From positions 1-58,450 of the forward strand of contig CACIAQ010000007.1 in the NCBI GenBank assembly GCA_902584635.1: 58,450 nt of DNA, given 5' to 3'. Below, one piece after another: positions 51,734 through 58,450 of the stretch. The translations under genes were made by a program, and so were the position numbers. This stretch comes from an uncultured Alphaproteobacteria bacterium. Its GTDB lineage: Bacteria; Pseudomonadota; Alphaproteobacteria; Rhodobacterales; Rhodobacteraceae. Position 1 is the first letter of the stretch. Each line of letters begins with the position of its first letter. Under the pieces are notes generated by a model, which did not search any database, was not told where the DNA came from, and saw only the letters and a program-made list of their open reading frames with translations.

Positions 51734-52483
51734 CTACTCCACATATTCATTAAGTTTTTTTTCGTCAACAACTATAGGTTGGATAATGCCTCCAGCCCTC
51801 TCAAAAATATCAAGTACGTTTGGCAAAGCCAGCATGTTTTCCCACACTTTATTGAGATTTGGAAAATCTTTTTCTAAAGGAATATCTGATGCGAGTGCAT
51901 TTCTTATTTGGGGAATTAAAAAACAATCCGCATAAGAGACATTATCTCCAACACAAAATTTTCCTGAAACATTTTCTAAAATTTTCTCTATTGCCGAAAA
52001 CTCACGATTGATAAAATGCTTCCTTAAGGGATGCTTAACCGGCTGTGCTTTTTTCATTCCCCACTCACCCATAGCTTGGATAATAAAAGGAATGTTTTGA
52101 TAGGGTTGTGTATCAGCGGCTATAATCCACTGAATTCTTCTCATCTCGGCTTTTAAATAGGGGTCCTCTGGAATTAACGGAGAGGGTTTTACCAGAAGGT
52201 CATCTATCAAATCGATGATAGCTCCTGTCTGAGTCATTTTTTTACCATCCTCAAGCAAAAGTAAAGGCACTCTTCCCTCAGGGTTTAGAGCTTTATAATC
52301 ATTGGTTTTTAACTTATTGTATTGTTCATCATCACTGGGGATCGTCCAAATAGGTATTCCACGATTATCAAAATCTATTCCAGTCTCGATTAGTTTAACT
52401 TTATTTTCAGCAATACCCCTACAACTTAAAAAAATAAGAACGCGTAAAGAAGCACTACTGGATGAATGATAATATAATTTCAT
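51734..52483 (-). CDS. Zeta-class glutathione transferase (maleylacetoacetate-isomerase-like)
   Basis: This 249-aa protein begins YYHSSSSASLRVLIFLSC, close to the SS(C)SxRVRIAL motif of zeta-class enzymes, and then has NPEGRVPLLLLEDGKKMTQTGAIIDLID and FCVGDNVSYADCFLIPQ. Zeta members isomerise maleylacetoacetate in tyrosine breakdown or handle alpha-halo acids. Without hmgA/hppD neighbours the specific role is open. It sits in a minus-strand run with the thioesterase gene 13 bases upstream. Confidence 0.82.
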   Translation of the reverse strand: MKLYYHSSSSASLRVLIFLSCRGIAENKVKLIETGIDFDNRGIPIWTIPSDDEQYNKLKTNDYKALNPEGRVPLLLLEDGKKMTQTGAIIDLIDDLLVKPSPLIPEDPYLKAEMRRIQWIIAADTQPYQNIPFIIQAMGEWGMKKAQPVKHPLRKHFINREFSAIEKILENVSGKFCVGDNVSYADCFLIPQIRNALASDIPLEKDFPNLNKVWENMLALPNVLDIFERAGGIIQPIVVDEKKLNEYVE

Positions 52484-52496
52484 TTCTTAAAACCTC

Positions 52497-53384
52497 TTAT
52501 AATATCAGTTTGGTCAAGGCCTCAGCCATTTCCGGTGGTATGGGAATCGACTTCCTTGCCTCGAGATCCATGGTAACGGCAACGGCACTTGCCAAAGCAA
52601 CTGGCTTACCTGTCTCAACATTAAATATCCAATGCTTCCATACAAACGTCTTATTAGACATAGATTGAATTCCTGACTTTATTTTTAAATGTGTACCTAA
52701 GGTAACGTATTCAAAAAAATCAAATTTATATTCTAGTGCCGCACTTCCTACATTAGTCATACCATTTTCATCTATAGTGCCGGTATACGCTAACAAGTGC
52801 GGTGTTGAGTCTGATACGACACCCATATAGGCAGAGGGCTTAATCTTATCAATATTATCGCATTGCCTCAGCAAAATTACTGATTCAAATGAGTCAATCA
52901 TATTTTTCTCAGAGGCCTGTGAGAGAGACATTAAATGTTCCTTGTGTAAAGATAATCCTCTTGGTTGACCATAGCTTGGAATATCTACTCTCAATTCCTC
53001 AAATACTTTAGAAAAATTCTTTTTTATTTCCACCGGAAGTTTACTCGTCCATAGAAATTCAAAATTAAAAGCAGCACAGGGTTGCTGTGAAATCGTTTCT
53101 ATCATTTCTAAATAGGTTTTTACTTCGGTATCTCCAAGTTTAACTATTCCCAGTTTAAAAAAAAATGGAGCTCCTGGTTTTTGTTCCTTAAGAAAACGAA
53201 TGTGGGCACGGGCAAGAGAAAGATATGTATTTCCCAACTCAACTGGTTTCTCGTTAATCCCTAACTTGTTCCAGAGCACAACACATCCTTGAAGTGCTTT
53301 TTCAAAATAGAATTGAACATTCATATGGCCCATTTGATCTATTTCCCAAGATTGGACTGAGTTTCTGTAAACCGTTATCATCAT
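52497..53384 (-). CDS. Double-hotdog acyl-CoA thioesterase
   Basis: This 295-aa protein holds two hotdog (4HBT-type) domains. The first starts SVQSWEIDQMGHMNVQFYFEKALQGC, with the D-x-x-G-H-M-N active-site block. The second ends FVWKHWIFNVETGKPVALASAVAVTMD. It hydrolyses an acyl-CoA thioester; the chain length is not evident. It is the first gene of the run thioesterase, GST, cNMP protein on the minus strand. Confidence 0.83.
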   Translation of the reverse strand: MMITVYRNSVQSWEIDQMGHMNVQFYFEKALQGCVVLWNKLGINEKPVELGNTYLSLARAHIRFLKEQKPGAPFFFKLGIVKLGDTEVKTYLEMIETISQQPCAAFNFEFLWTSKLPVEIKKNFSKVFEELRVDIPSYGQPRGLSLHKEHLMSLSQASEKNMIDSFESVILLRQCDNIDKIKPSAYMGVVSDSTPHLLAYTGTIDENGMTNVGSAALEYKFDFFEYVTLGTHLKIKSGIQSMSNKTFVWKHWIFNVETGKPVALASAVAVTMDLEARKSIPIPPEMAEALTKLIL

Positions 53385-53492
53385 ATCTAGATAATCCCCT
53401 CTTGAGTTCGATGATCACATTTTATCTCTTGTTGTCCAAGAAATTGTCCTATAATTAGATCATAGAGTTTATTTATCATCAAAGGAATTAAA

Positions 53493-54644
53493 TTGGAAGA
53501 TTCTCAACCCACATTAGCCAACTGGAGGCTACCCCCATTTAATAGAGAAGCATTTTCTAAAGTAAGGGAAATAATACCTACGGCTTCGATAAATTGGACT
53601 AAAGGGCCATATAAAAAAGTCAGTCAGTTAAAAAATAAAGAGCTTACCGTAAAAATAAGAGAAACTGAAGAAACACGGTTGGACGAGTTTTTAAGTCAAA
53701 CAACAGTAGACGCTTTTCACATATCTCATAAGGGTAAAACCATATATACGTGGCATTCTAATTATTGTTCCTCCACAACTCCACATATTATCTTTTCTGT
53801 GTCAAAGTCACTAACCGCGTTACTCATCGGCTGCATAATAGATGAAGGGTTACTAAGTGAGGAGACTTTGGTCTCCCAGATTATTCCAGAGACAAAGGGA
53901 AGTGCTTTCGAAGATGCCTCAGTGCGCAATTTATTGGACATGAGTGTTTCCTCTAATTTCATAGAAGACTATGAAGCAACATCCGGTATTTTTCTTGATT
54001 ATCGGCAGTCAACCGGTTGGAACCCACAAGACGTAGATGATACATCACATTTAAAATCATTTCTTTTGAGCTTGAAAAAAAATACGCACATACACGGTGA
54101 AAAGTTTGAATATCATTCAACAAACACTGACATGCTCGGAATTATAATTGAAAAATGCACTGGTAAAAAATACGCGCAGTACTTTTTTGAAAAACTTATG
54201 AGACCTCTAGGTGCACAAGATGATGCTTATGTGACGCTGGACAGAATGGGTACGTCAAGATCCGCAGGAGGGGTATGCATATCGGCAGGTGATATAATGG
54301 GTATATGTGAAATGGTTCGATGCTATGGAAAAAATAGTCAGAGCGAGCAAGTATTTCCTGAAAACTGGATAAAAGATATACTAAATTCAGATTCTAATAA
54401 AAAATTCAGTCTTGATGGACATTATGATATTTTTCCTGAAGGGCTTTATAGGTCAAAATGGTATAGGCCCTACACTTCAAGAAACGTTCTTTTTGGACTC
54501 GGAATTCATGGCCAGTGGATTTGGATCGATTTTGATAAAGAGCTTTCTTTTGTGTGCCTGAGTTCAGAGCCTAAACCCATAATGAAAAATAATATTGAGC
54601 AGATGTCTGACATTTTCAGTCAAATTACCAGTCAACTGGTTTAA
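53493..54644 (+). CDS. Beta-lactamase-family serine hydrolase
   Basis: This 383-aa class C beta-lactamase-fold protein carries the S-x-x-K nucleophile motif (SVSK, Ser102 and Lys105), a Tyr-x-Ser-type second motif (YHSTNTDM) and HGQW as the third block. It belongs with esterase/6-aminohexanoate-dimer hydrolase relatives, so it need not act on beta-lactams. No signal peptide is seen. The start is a TTG behind AAAGGA. It is followed after 18 bases by a DMT exporter on the same strand. Confidence 0.85.
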   Translation: MEDSQPTLANWRLPPFNREAFSKVREIIPTASINWTKGPYKKVSQLKNKELTVKIRETEETRLDEFLSQTTVDAFHISHKGKTIYTWHSNYCSSTTPHIIFSVSKSLTALLIGCIIDEGLLSEETLVSQIIPETKGSAFEDASVRNLLDMSVSSNFIEDYEATSGIFLDYRQSTGWNPQDVDDTSHLKSFLLSLKKNTHIHGEKFEYHSTNTDMLGIIIEKCTGKKYAQYFFEKLMRPLGAQDDAYVTLDRMGTSRSAGGVCISAGDIMGICEMVRCYGKNSQSEQVFPENWIKDILNSDSNKKFSLDGHYDIFPEGLYRSKWYRPYTSRNVLFGLGIHGQWIWIDFDKELSFVCLSSEPKPIMKNNIEQMSDIFSQITSQLV

Positions 54645-54662
54645 CCCTAAGAAGGAATATCA

Positions 54663-55529
54663 TTGAATTTAAATTTTGGAGGCATACCTCTTTTTTTGTG
54701 TGCCATATTATCATTTGTGTGCATGAACGCCCTAGCCAAGGGAATGGCTCTTCAATATCCCATAATTGAGGTGGTTTGGGCGCGATACCTCAGCCAAACA
54801 GTGCTGACAATGTTAGTATTTAATAAAAATCTGAAAACAATTGTGAAAACACAGAGGCTAAAAATTCACCTTTTCAGATCGGCTCTACTTTTTGGAGCGA
54901 CCATTTTTATTTTTGCCGGTTTTGCTAACTTATCTTTGGCTGCAACTATGGCCATTTTTCAAACCGCGCCATTGTTGGTTGTTATTCTATCGGTAATTTT
55001 TCTAGGTGAGATAGTTGGGTTTAAGAGATGGCTAGGAGTTTTTGTTGGTTTTGTCGGAGCTTTAATTATTATACAACCTGGAACAGATACCTTTTTAATA
55101 GCTAGCATTTTTCCACTTCTGTCAGCTTTATGTTACGCAGGTTATGCAGTCTCCACACGTCACCTCGGTACAGATGAGGACCCTAGGACAAACTTTTTTT
55201 ATACTGGTTTAGTAGGAACTATTGTTTCCACACTAATTTTATTTCCATATTTTCAAAAAATAGAGCTGTTCGATATTATTTATTTCACCCTATTAGGTAC
55301 TCTTGGTGGCTTCGGTCATTACTGTCTAATTTTAGCACTCAGAAAGTCTGAAGCATCTCTACTTGCCCCCTTTTCATATTTTGATTTAGTCTTCTCAGCT
55401 TGCCTTGGCATTATATTCTTTACAGAGTATCCAAGTCAAAGTTTGATATTTGGGGCTATTTTCATTGTTGGTGCTGGAATTTATACTTGGTATCGAGAAA
55501 GAGTACAGTCACGTAATCAAAGCGTTTGA
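54663..55529 (+). CDS. EamA/DMT-family transporter
   Basis: This 288-aa protein has ten predicted TM helices in two EamA repeats. The first is ICxCxMNALAKGMA... followed by EVVWARYLSQ; a FANLSLAATMAIFQTAPLLVVILS block and a second-repeat GHYCLILALRKSEASLLAPFSYFDLVFSACLGI block follow. The start is a TTG with AAGGAAT upstream. It probably exports a small organic compound. Its end overlaps the convergent aminotransferase by 13 bases. Confidence 0.9.
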   Translation: MNLNFGGIPLFLCAILSFVCMNALAKGMALQYPIIEVVWARYLSQTVLTMLVFNKNLKTIVKTQRLKIHLFRSALLFGATIFIFAGFANLSLAATMAIFQTAPLLVVILSVIFLGEIVGFKRWLGVFVGFVGALIIIQPGTDTFLIASIFPLLSALCYAGYAVSTRHLGTDEDPRTNFFYTGLVGTIVSTLILFPYFQKIELFDIIYFTLLGTLGGFGHYCLILALRKSEASLLAPFSYFDLVFSACLGIIFFTEYPSQSLIFGAIFIVGAGIYTWYRERVQSRNQSV

Positions 55530-56383
55530 GAGCGTGACCAATCCCAGTATAATTCTCTAGCCAGCTTTGCTATTGAACCAACTTGGTAGTTTTTATCTTC
55601 AAAAGCAGTTACGGGCATTATCTTTGTCATATTTCCTGTCATAAATACTTCATCAGCTTCTTCGAAGTCTTTGAAAGAAAGAACAGTTTCTAAAACTGAT
55701 TTTCCATATTCTCTTAAATTTTTTATATGTCTCGCCCTAGTAATACCAGCCAAAAAGGTACCATTTGGGATCGGTGTTAATACTTCACCGTCTTTTACCA
55801 TAAAGATATTGGCAGTTGCTGTCTCAGCAACATTTCCAGCAGCATCAGCAACTAAGGCATTTGTAAATCCTTTTGATCGTGCCTCGGCTAACATTCTTGC
55901 ATTATTGGGATATAAACACCCCGCTTTTGCATTCACTACATTATCCTCTAGAACAGGTCGTCGAAATTTAGTTCTGCTGAGCGTTGCAGAAACAGTTGCT
56001 GCGGCCATTGGAATTTGCTCAAGACAGATTGAAAAAGCCGTACTATTTTCTTTTGGTAATACTAAAGACTCGGCCCCATCAAGCGCCCAGTACATTGGCC
56101 TTATATAAACCGATGTGGATTTATCGAAAGAGCTGAGCCCCTCCTTAATTATTTCCACCATTGCTTCAGGTGTAACAGCGGGGTCAAGCATCATTGCCTT
56201 TGCTGAATTATTTACTCTCTCACAATGTAAAAGTAGGTCAGGTGTAGCACCTTCAAAAAAGCGAGCTCCATCGAAGACACTTGATCCTAACCATGCCCCA
56301 TGATCAGCAGCGCGGAGAATATACTTATCTCCGTCATGCCATGTGCCATTAAAATATGTTTTTATATTTTCCCCGGAAGCCAT
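55517..56383 (-). CDS. Class IV aminotransferase (branched-chain aminotransferase-like)
   Basis: This 288-aa fold-type IV PLP enzyme has YFNGTWHDGDKY at its start, the Schiff-base lysine in NAKAGCLYPNNARMLAEARSKG, and NVAETATANIFMVKDG, whose Glu and GxTxx(A)NIF block are family-wide. It transaminates branched-chain or D-amino acids; the standard D-amino acid vs branched-chain choice is not clear, and the gene is slightly shorter than E. coli IlvE. It is followed upstream by CopD with a 20-base gap. Confidence 0.87.
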   Translation of the reverse strand: MASGENIKTYFNGTWHDGDKYILRAADHGAWLGSSVFDGARFFEGATPDLLLHCERVNNSAKAMMLDPAVTPEAMVEIIKEGLSSFDKSTSVYIRPMYWALDGAESLVLPKENSTAFSICLEQIPMAAATVSATLSRTKFRRPVLEDNVVNAKAGCLYPNNARMLAEARSKGFTNALVADAAGNVAETATANIFMVKDGEVLTPIPNGTFLAGITRARHIKNLREYGKSVLETVLSFKDFEEADEVFMTGNMTKIMPVTAFEDKNYQVGSIAKLARELYWDWSRSQTL

Positions 56384-56403
56384 TCTAACCTTACTCTGTT
56401 GCG

Positions 56404-57273
56404 CTACTTTAAAGGTAGCTCTATGGAAGTTGTTAGTAAACTAGATATTACCAAAATTATAAATAATATAGAAATCTCTACATTAATTGATTTTCTCAAT
56501 TTAATTGCGTGCGAAAAATTATTGTTTTTAAGTTGTGGTACTAACCGGAACTTATTAAAGGCACCAATACCCAGCAAAGTTGTTACAAAAAACAATTTAA
56601 ATAAAAAGGCTTTTCCATAATCAGAAGTTACTAGCTGCTCTATACCACCAACTAAAATTGTCCCCAGCATTAATCCAGTTATCAGCAAGACCCCTATGTA
56701 GTAGACAGCATAAACACCAAATCGATGGGCTATTTGAAACAGGTTTTCTTCTTCGATTTTTCCCTGAGCAGAATAGCGGAGCGGTAAAAACGAGCCTACC
56801 CAAAAAGAAATCGCACCCAAGTGTAAGACTATCAGTAGCTGAGAGCTTAATCCATTTATTGTGGAGTGCCCATATAATGAGAATGATGAAAGTATAAGGG
56901 CAAAGCCTAATATTCCTGGGATAGGTCTTTGATTTTGAAAAGGAGATATCCATAATAACACTAACAAGAACCCAAAAAATAGTACTAAAATGGACTGACC
57001 GGCCTTAGACGACAAAGCTAGATTAATTATTAAAGGGTCAAACGCGCTTTGTAAATCTCCACCTATATTTCCGGCTGTCATTAACAATAGTAGTGGAGCT
57101 ATTATTGACCCAATTAGCGATGATTTACTTACTAACTTGCAACAGTATGCAAGTGTCGGTTGTGAAAGAAAAGATCTAAAATGAAGAATGAATAGGCCTG
57201 TTCCTACCGCAAGAAAAGATAGAATATAGAGTAAAACTTTAACAAGAGGCGTAAGTATAGCCCAAATTTCCAT
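56404..57273 (-). CDS. copD: CopD-family copper-resistance membrane protein
   Basis: This 289-aa integral membrane protein has eight predicted helices. LHLGAISFWVGSFLPLRY is the conserved CopD block containing the His, Trp and Gly pattern of that family. It is paired with CopC: the copC stop lies four bases before its ATG. CopC and CopD together move copper from the periplasm to the cytoplasm. It is in a minus-strand unit cyt c, copC, copD. Confidence 0.85.
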   Translation of the reverse strand: MEIWAILTPLVKVLLYILSFLAVGTGLFILHFRSFLSQPTLAYCCKLVSKSSLIGSIIAPLLLLMTAGNIGGDLQSAFDPLIINLALSSKAGQSILVLFFGFLLVLLWISPFQNQRPIPGILGFALILSSFSLYGHSTINGLSSQLLIVLHLGAISFWVGSFLPLRYSAQGKIEEENLFQIAHRFGVYAVYYIGVLLITGLMLGTILVGGIEQLVTSDYGKAFLFKLFFVTTLLGIGAFNKFRLVPQLKNNNFSHAIKLRKSINVEISILFIILVISSLLTTSIELPLK

Positions 57274-57277
57274 TTCT

Positions 57278-57682
57278 TTATTTACCTTTAACTTCGAAAG
57301 TGAGGATGCCTTTTAAAACGTGGCCGTCCTCCCCCATAGCTCGCCAACGAACTTCGTAAGAACCAAAATTAATCTTAGGTAACTTTATTAAGTGACTTTT
57401 GGACAAAACCAACGAAGGTTTATAATTTATTTCTATCAACTTATCAGCAGATTTTTTAAAAAGACCTTTTAATAATGATGGTTTTTTATTGTTATTTTGA
57501 CCTTTTTGAAAAATCTCAAACTTTATAAGTTTTGCAGGAGACTTAAATAGCATTTTATACTCGGTTGGAGCCTCTGTTAATAAAGCCCCATCCACTGGAT
57601 TTGCTTGCTTTAAAGGCGAATGTGGAAACACCGTTGTTGGCAAACTGAATAGTATAAAAACTAATATGATTTTCTTCAACAT
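57278..57682 (-). CDS. copC: CopC-domain copper-binding protein
   Basis: This 134-aa exported protein has a signal peptide followed by HSPLKQANPVDGALLTEAPTE, with the His at the mature N-terminus where CopC binds copper. The rest is a beta-barrel ending VRWRAMGEDGHVLKGILTFEVKG, which carries the second ligand region. Methionine-rich stretches of some CopC proteins are absent, consistent with a Cu(II)-only site. It is paired with CopD. Confidence 0.9.
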   Translation of the reverse strand: MLKKIILVFILFSLPTTVFPHSPLKQANPVDGALLTEAPTEYKMLFKSPAKLIKFEIFQKGQNNNKKPSLLKGLFKKSADKLIEINYKPSLVLSKSHLIKLPKINFGSYEVRWRAMGEDGHVLKGILTFEVKGK

Positions 57683-57684
57683 AC

Positions 57685-58167
57685 CTACCTCTGTTCTTTG
57701 CTCATTATATTGATTTTATCGTGTTGCAGTCTTACCGTCATGCTCCATGTGCTCTTGATAAATGATAAAGCTGCAACAATTTCTCTGTCTGACAAAAGAT
57801 TATTATATGCGGGCATATTATTTGGATATTCTTGCCCGATAATTTCCTCCAACCCATATTTGGTCATTAAGAAAAGATACTCATCTGAGTGATGCCATGT
57901 GTGACCACTTTCATCATGAGGAGGTGCAGGCATGTAACCGTTGGCGTCTGGTTGTCTCCATTGCTCTTGACCCTCAAGATTAACACCATGGCATGACGCA
58001 CAATTATTTTTATAAACCAACTTTCCCAGATCTACCAAACCTTGATCATCTGGCTTTAGAGAAATGTCAGCCCTAAGAGCCTTATAAAAAAATAGGCTTG
58101 GAGCAAAATAAAAAACACTCCCTAAAACAAAAAATACAAATAGGATCGAAACAGCAAATTTTTTCAT
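57685..58167 (-). CDS. Membrane-anchored or exported cytochrome c
   Basis: This 160-aa protein has an N-terminal hydrophobic segment and one haem site, CASCHGVNLEG, with the axial Met likely in NNMPAYNN. YMPAPPHDESGHTWHHSDEYLF lies between them. It is a class I c-type cytochrome, probably in the copper-handling or respiratory chain. Its ATG is one base after the DUF4396 gene's stop, and copC starts two bases past its own stop. Confidence 0.9.
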   Translation of the reverse strand: MKKFAVSILFVFFVLGSVFYFAPSLFFYKALRADISLKPDDQGLVDLGKLVYKNNCASCHGVNLEGQEQWRQPDANGYMPAPPHDESGHTWHHSDEYLFLMTKYGLEEIIGQEYPNNMPAYNNLLSDREIVAALSFIKSTWSMTVRLQHDKINIMSKEQR

Positions 58168-58168
58168 T

Positions 58169-58450
58169 TTAATGACATGCTTTTCCTAAAGCTTTAAGTC
58201 GCCAGTAGTTATAGGGAAGAGGTGTTATAAAACCAACTATAAGCATTAATGGTATCACCCACCACGTCAATTTTGCACCTCCAGTGGCAATAAAATCCGT
58301 CAAGTTCATGGCAGCCTCCATCGATATCATTGAAATTAGGGACATACCTATAGCTGTTTGAAAAGCCGCCTTTAAAGGCATTTGTCGAAACAGAATAACC
58401 GTTTCAAGTAAAATGGATGTGATTAAGCCATTAATGATAGCTAGCGTCAT
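58169..58450 (-). CDS. DUF4396 membrane protein, 5' end probably cut
   Basis: The frame is 93 aa from an ATG at the very window edge and ends WWVIPLMLIVGFITPLPYNYWRLKALGKACH, which matches the C-terminus of DUF4396 proteins. The frame is open at the edge, and full members are larger, so the true start is probably beyond 58450. DUF4396 genes often sit in copper and cytochrome clusters like this one. It has three TM helices as seen here. Confidence 0.65.
   Translation of the reverse strand: MTLAIINGLITSILLETVILFRQMPLKAAFQTAIGMSLISMISMEAAMNLTDFIATGGAKLTWWVIPLMLIVGFITPLPYNYWRLKALGKACH

Noticed and set aside
1-58450. CRISPR arrays, insertion sequences, prophage or tRNA genes
   Set aside because: No regularly spaced repeats, transposase or integrase motifs, or cloverleaf sequences were noticed. 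A tRNAscan and repeat search would be needed to be certain.

Overview
The window is AT-rich (by eye about 36-38% G+C), densely packed bacterial DNA, most likely from a free-living marine alphaproteobacterium. That placement is an inference from gene content: a PuuD-type membrane urate oxidase with a complete aerobic purine-breakdown set, paaABCDE, a two-domain dimethylglycine/sarcosine-dehydrogenase-like enzyme, an FbpAB-type iron transporter, a 10-TM metal permease, AlkB, and many short overlapping genes. No rRNA, tRNA, CRISPR array, insertion sequence or prophage gene was recognised. About ten genes appear to start with TTG, several behind good Shine-Dalgarno sequences.

Layout. 1-11 kb holds mixed housekeeping and stress genes: the start of an EamA exporter running off the left edge, a YegS-like lipid kinase, a PqiA-like membrane protein, two glutathione-transferase-like or DsbA-like proteins, an M20 deacylase, uracil-DNA glycosylase, AlkB alkane monooxygenase, cupin, PPOX flavoprotein, MAPEG, carboxypeptidase Taq and YajQ. 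11.2-27.5 kb is a purine-salvage and catabolism island: xdhAB, allA-alc-puuE-puuD-uraH, uraD, guaD, a BMP-type nucleoside ABC transporter, an NCS2 permease and a gamma-glutamylcyclotransferase-like gene. Together these encode uptake and conversion of guanine, xanthine and hypoxanthine through urate, hydroxyisourate, OHCU, allantoin and allantoate to ureidoglycolate, then glyoxylate and urea. XdhC and urease are not in the window.

28.1-34.7 kb carries the first part of aerobic phenylacetate degradation: paaI, paaK and a cysteine-synthase-like gene on one strand, and the epoxidase paaABCDE on the other. The ring-opening and beta-oxidation genes are not here. 34.8-43.3 kb holds a DMGDH-like oxidase, a small lipoprotein, an acyl-CoA dehydrogenase / type III CoA-transferase / PfkB-kinase operon, an acetolactate-synthase-like ThDP enzyme and a protein that resembles ribosome recycling factor.

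43.4-51.7 kb is a metal-homeostasis region: two unknown exported or tail-anchored proteins, fbpB-fbpA, a sterol-desaturase-family hydroxylase, a DUF4856 (imelysin-like) exported protein and a divergent 10-TM permease. A near-consensus Fur/Mur box lies inside the permease's apparent 5' coding region. 51.7-56.4 kb has a zeta-class GST, a double-hotdog thioesterase, a beta-lactamase-fold hydrolase, a DMT exporter and a class IV aminotransferase. The right edge is a copper-type cluster (CopD, CopC, cytochrome c, DUF4396) continuing off the window.

The observations most worth a second look are the divergent RRF-like protein, the Fur/Mur box, an fbpB reading frame whose conserved N-terminus lacks any ATG/GTG/TTG start, and the tail-anchored unknown protein downstream of the iron operon.
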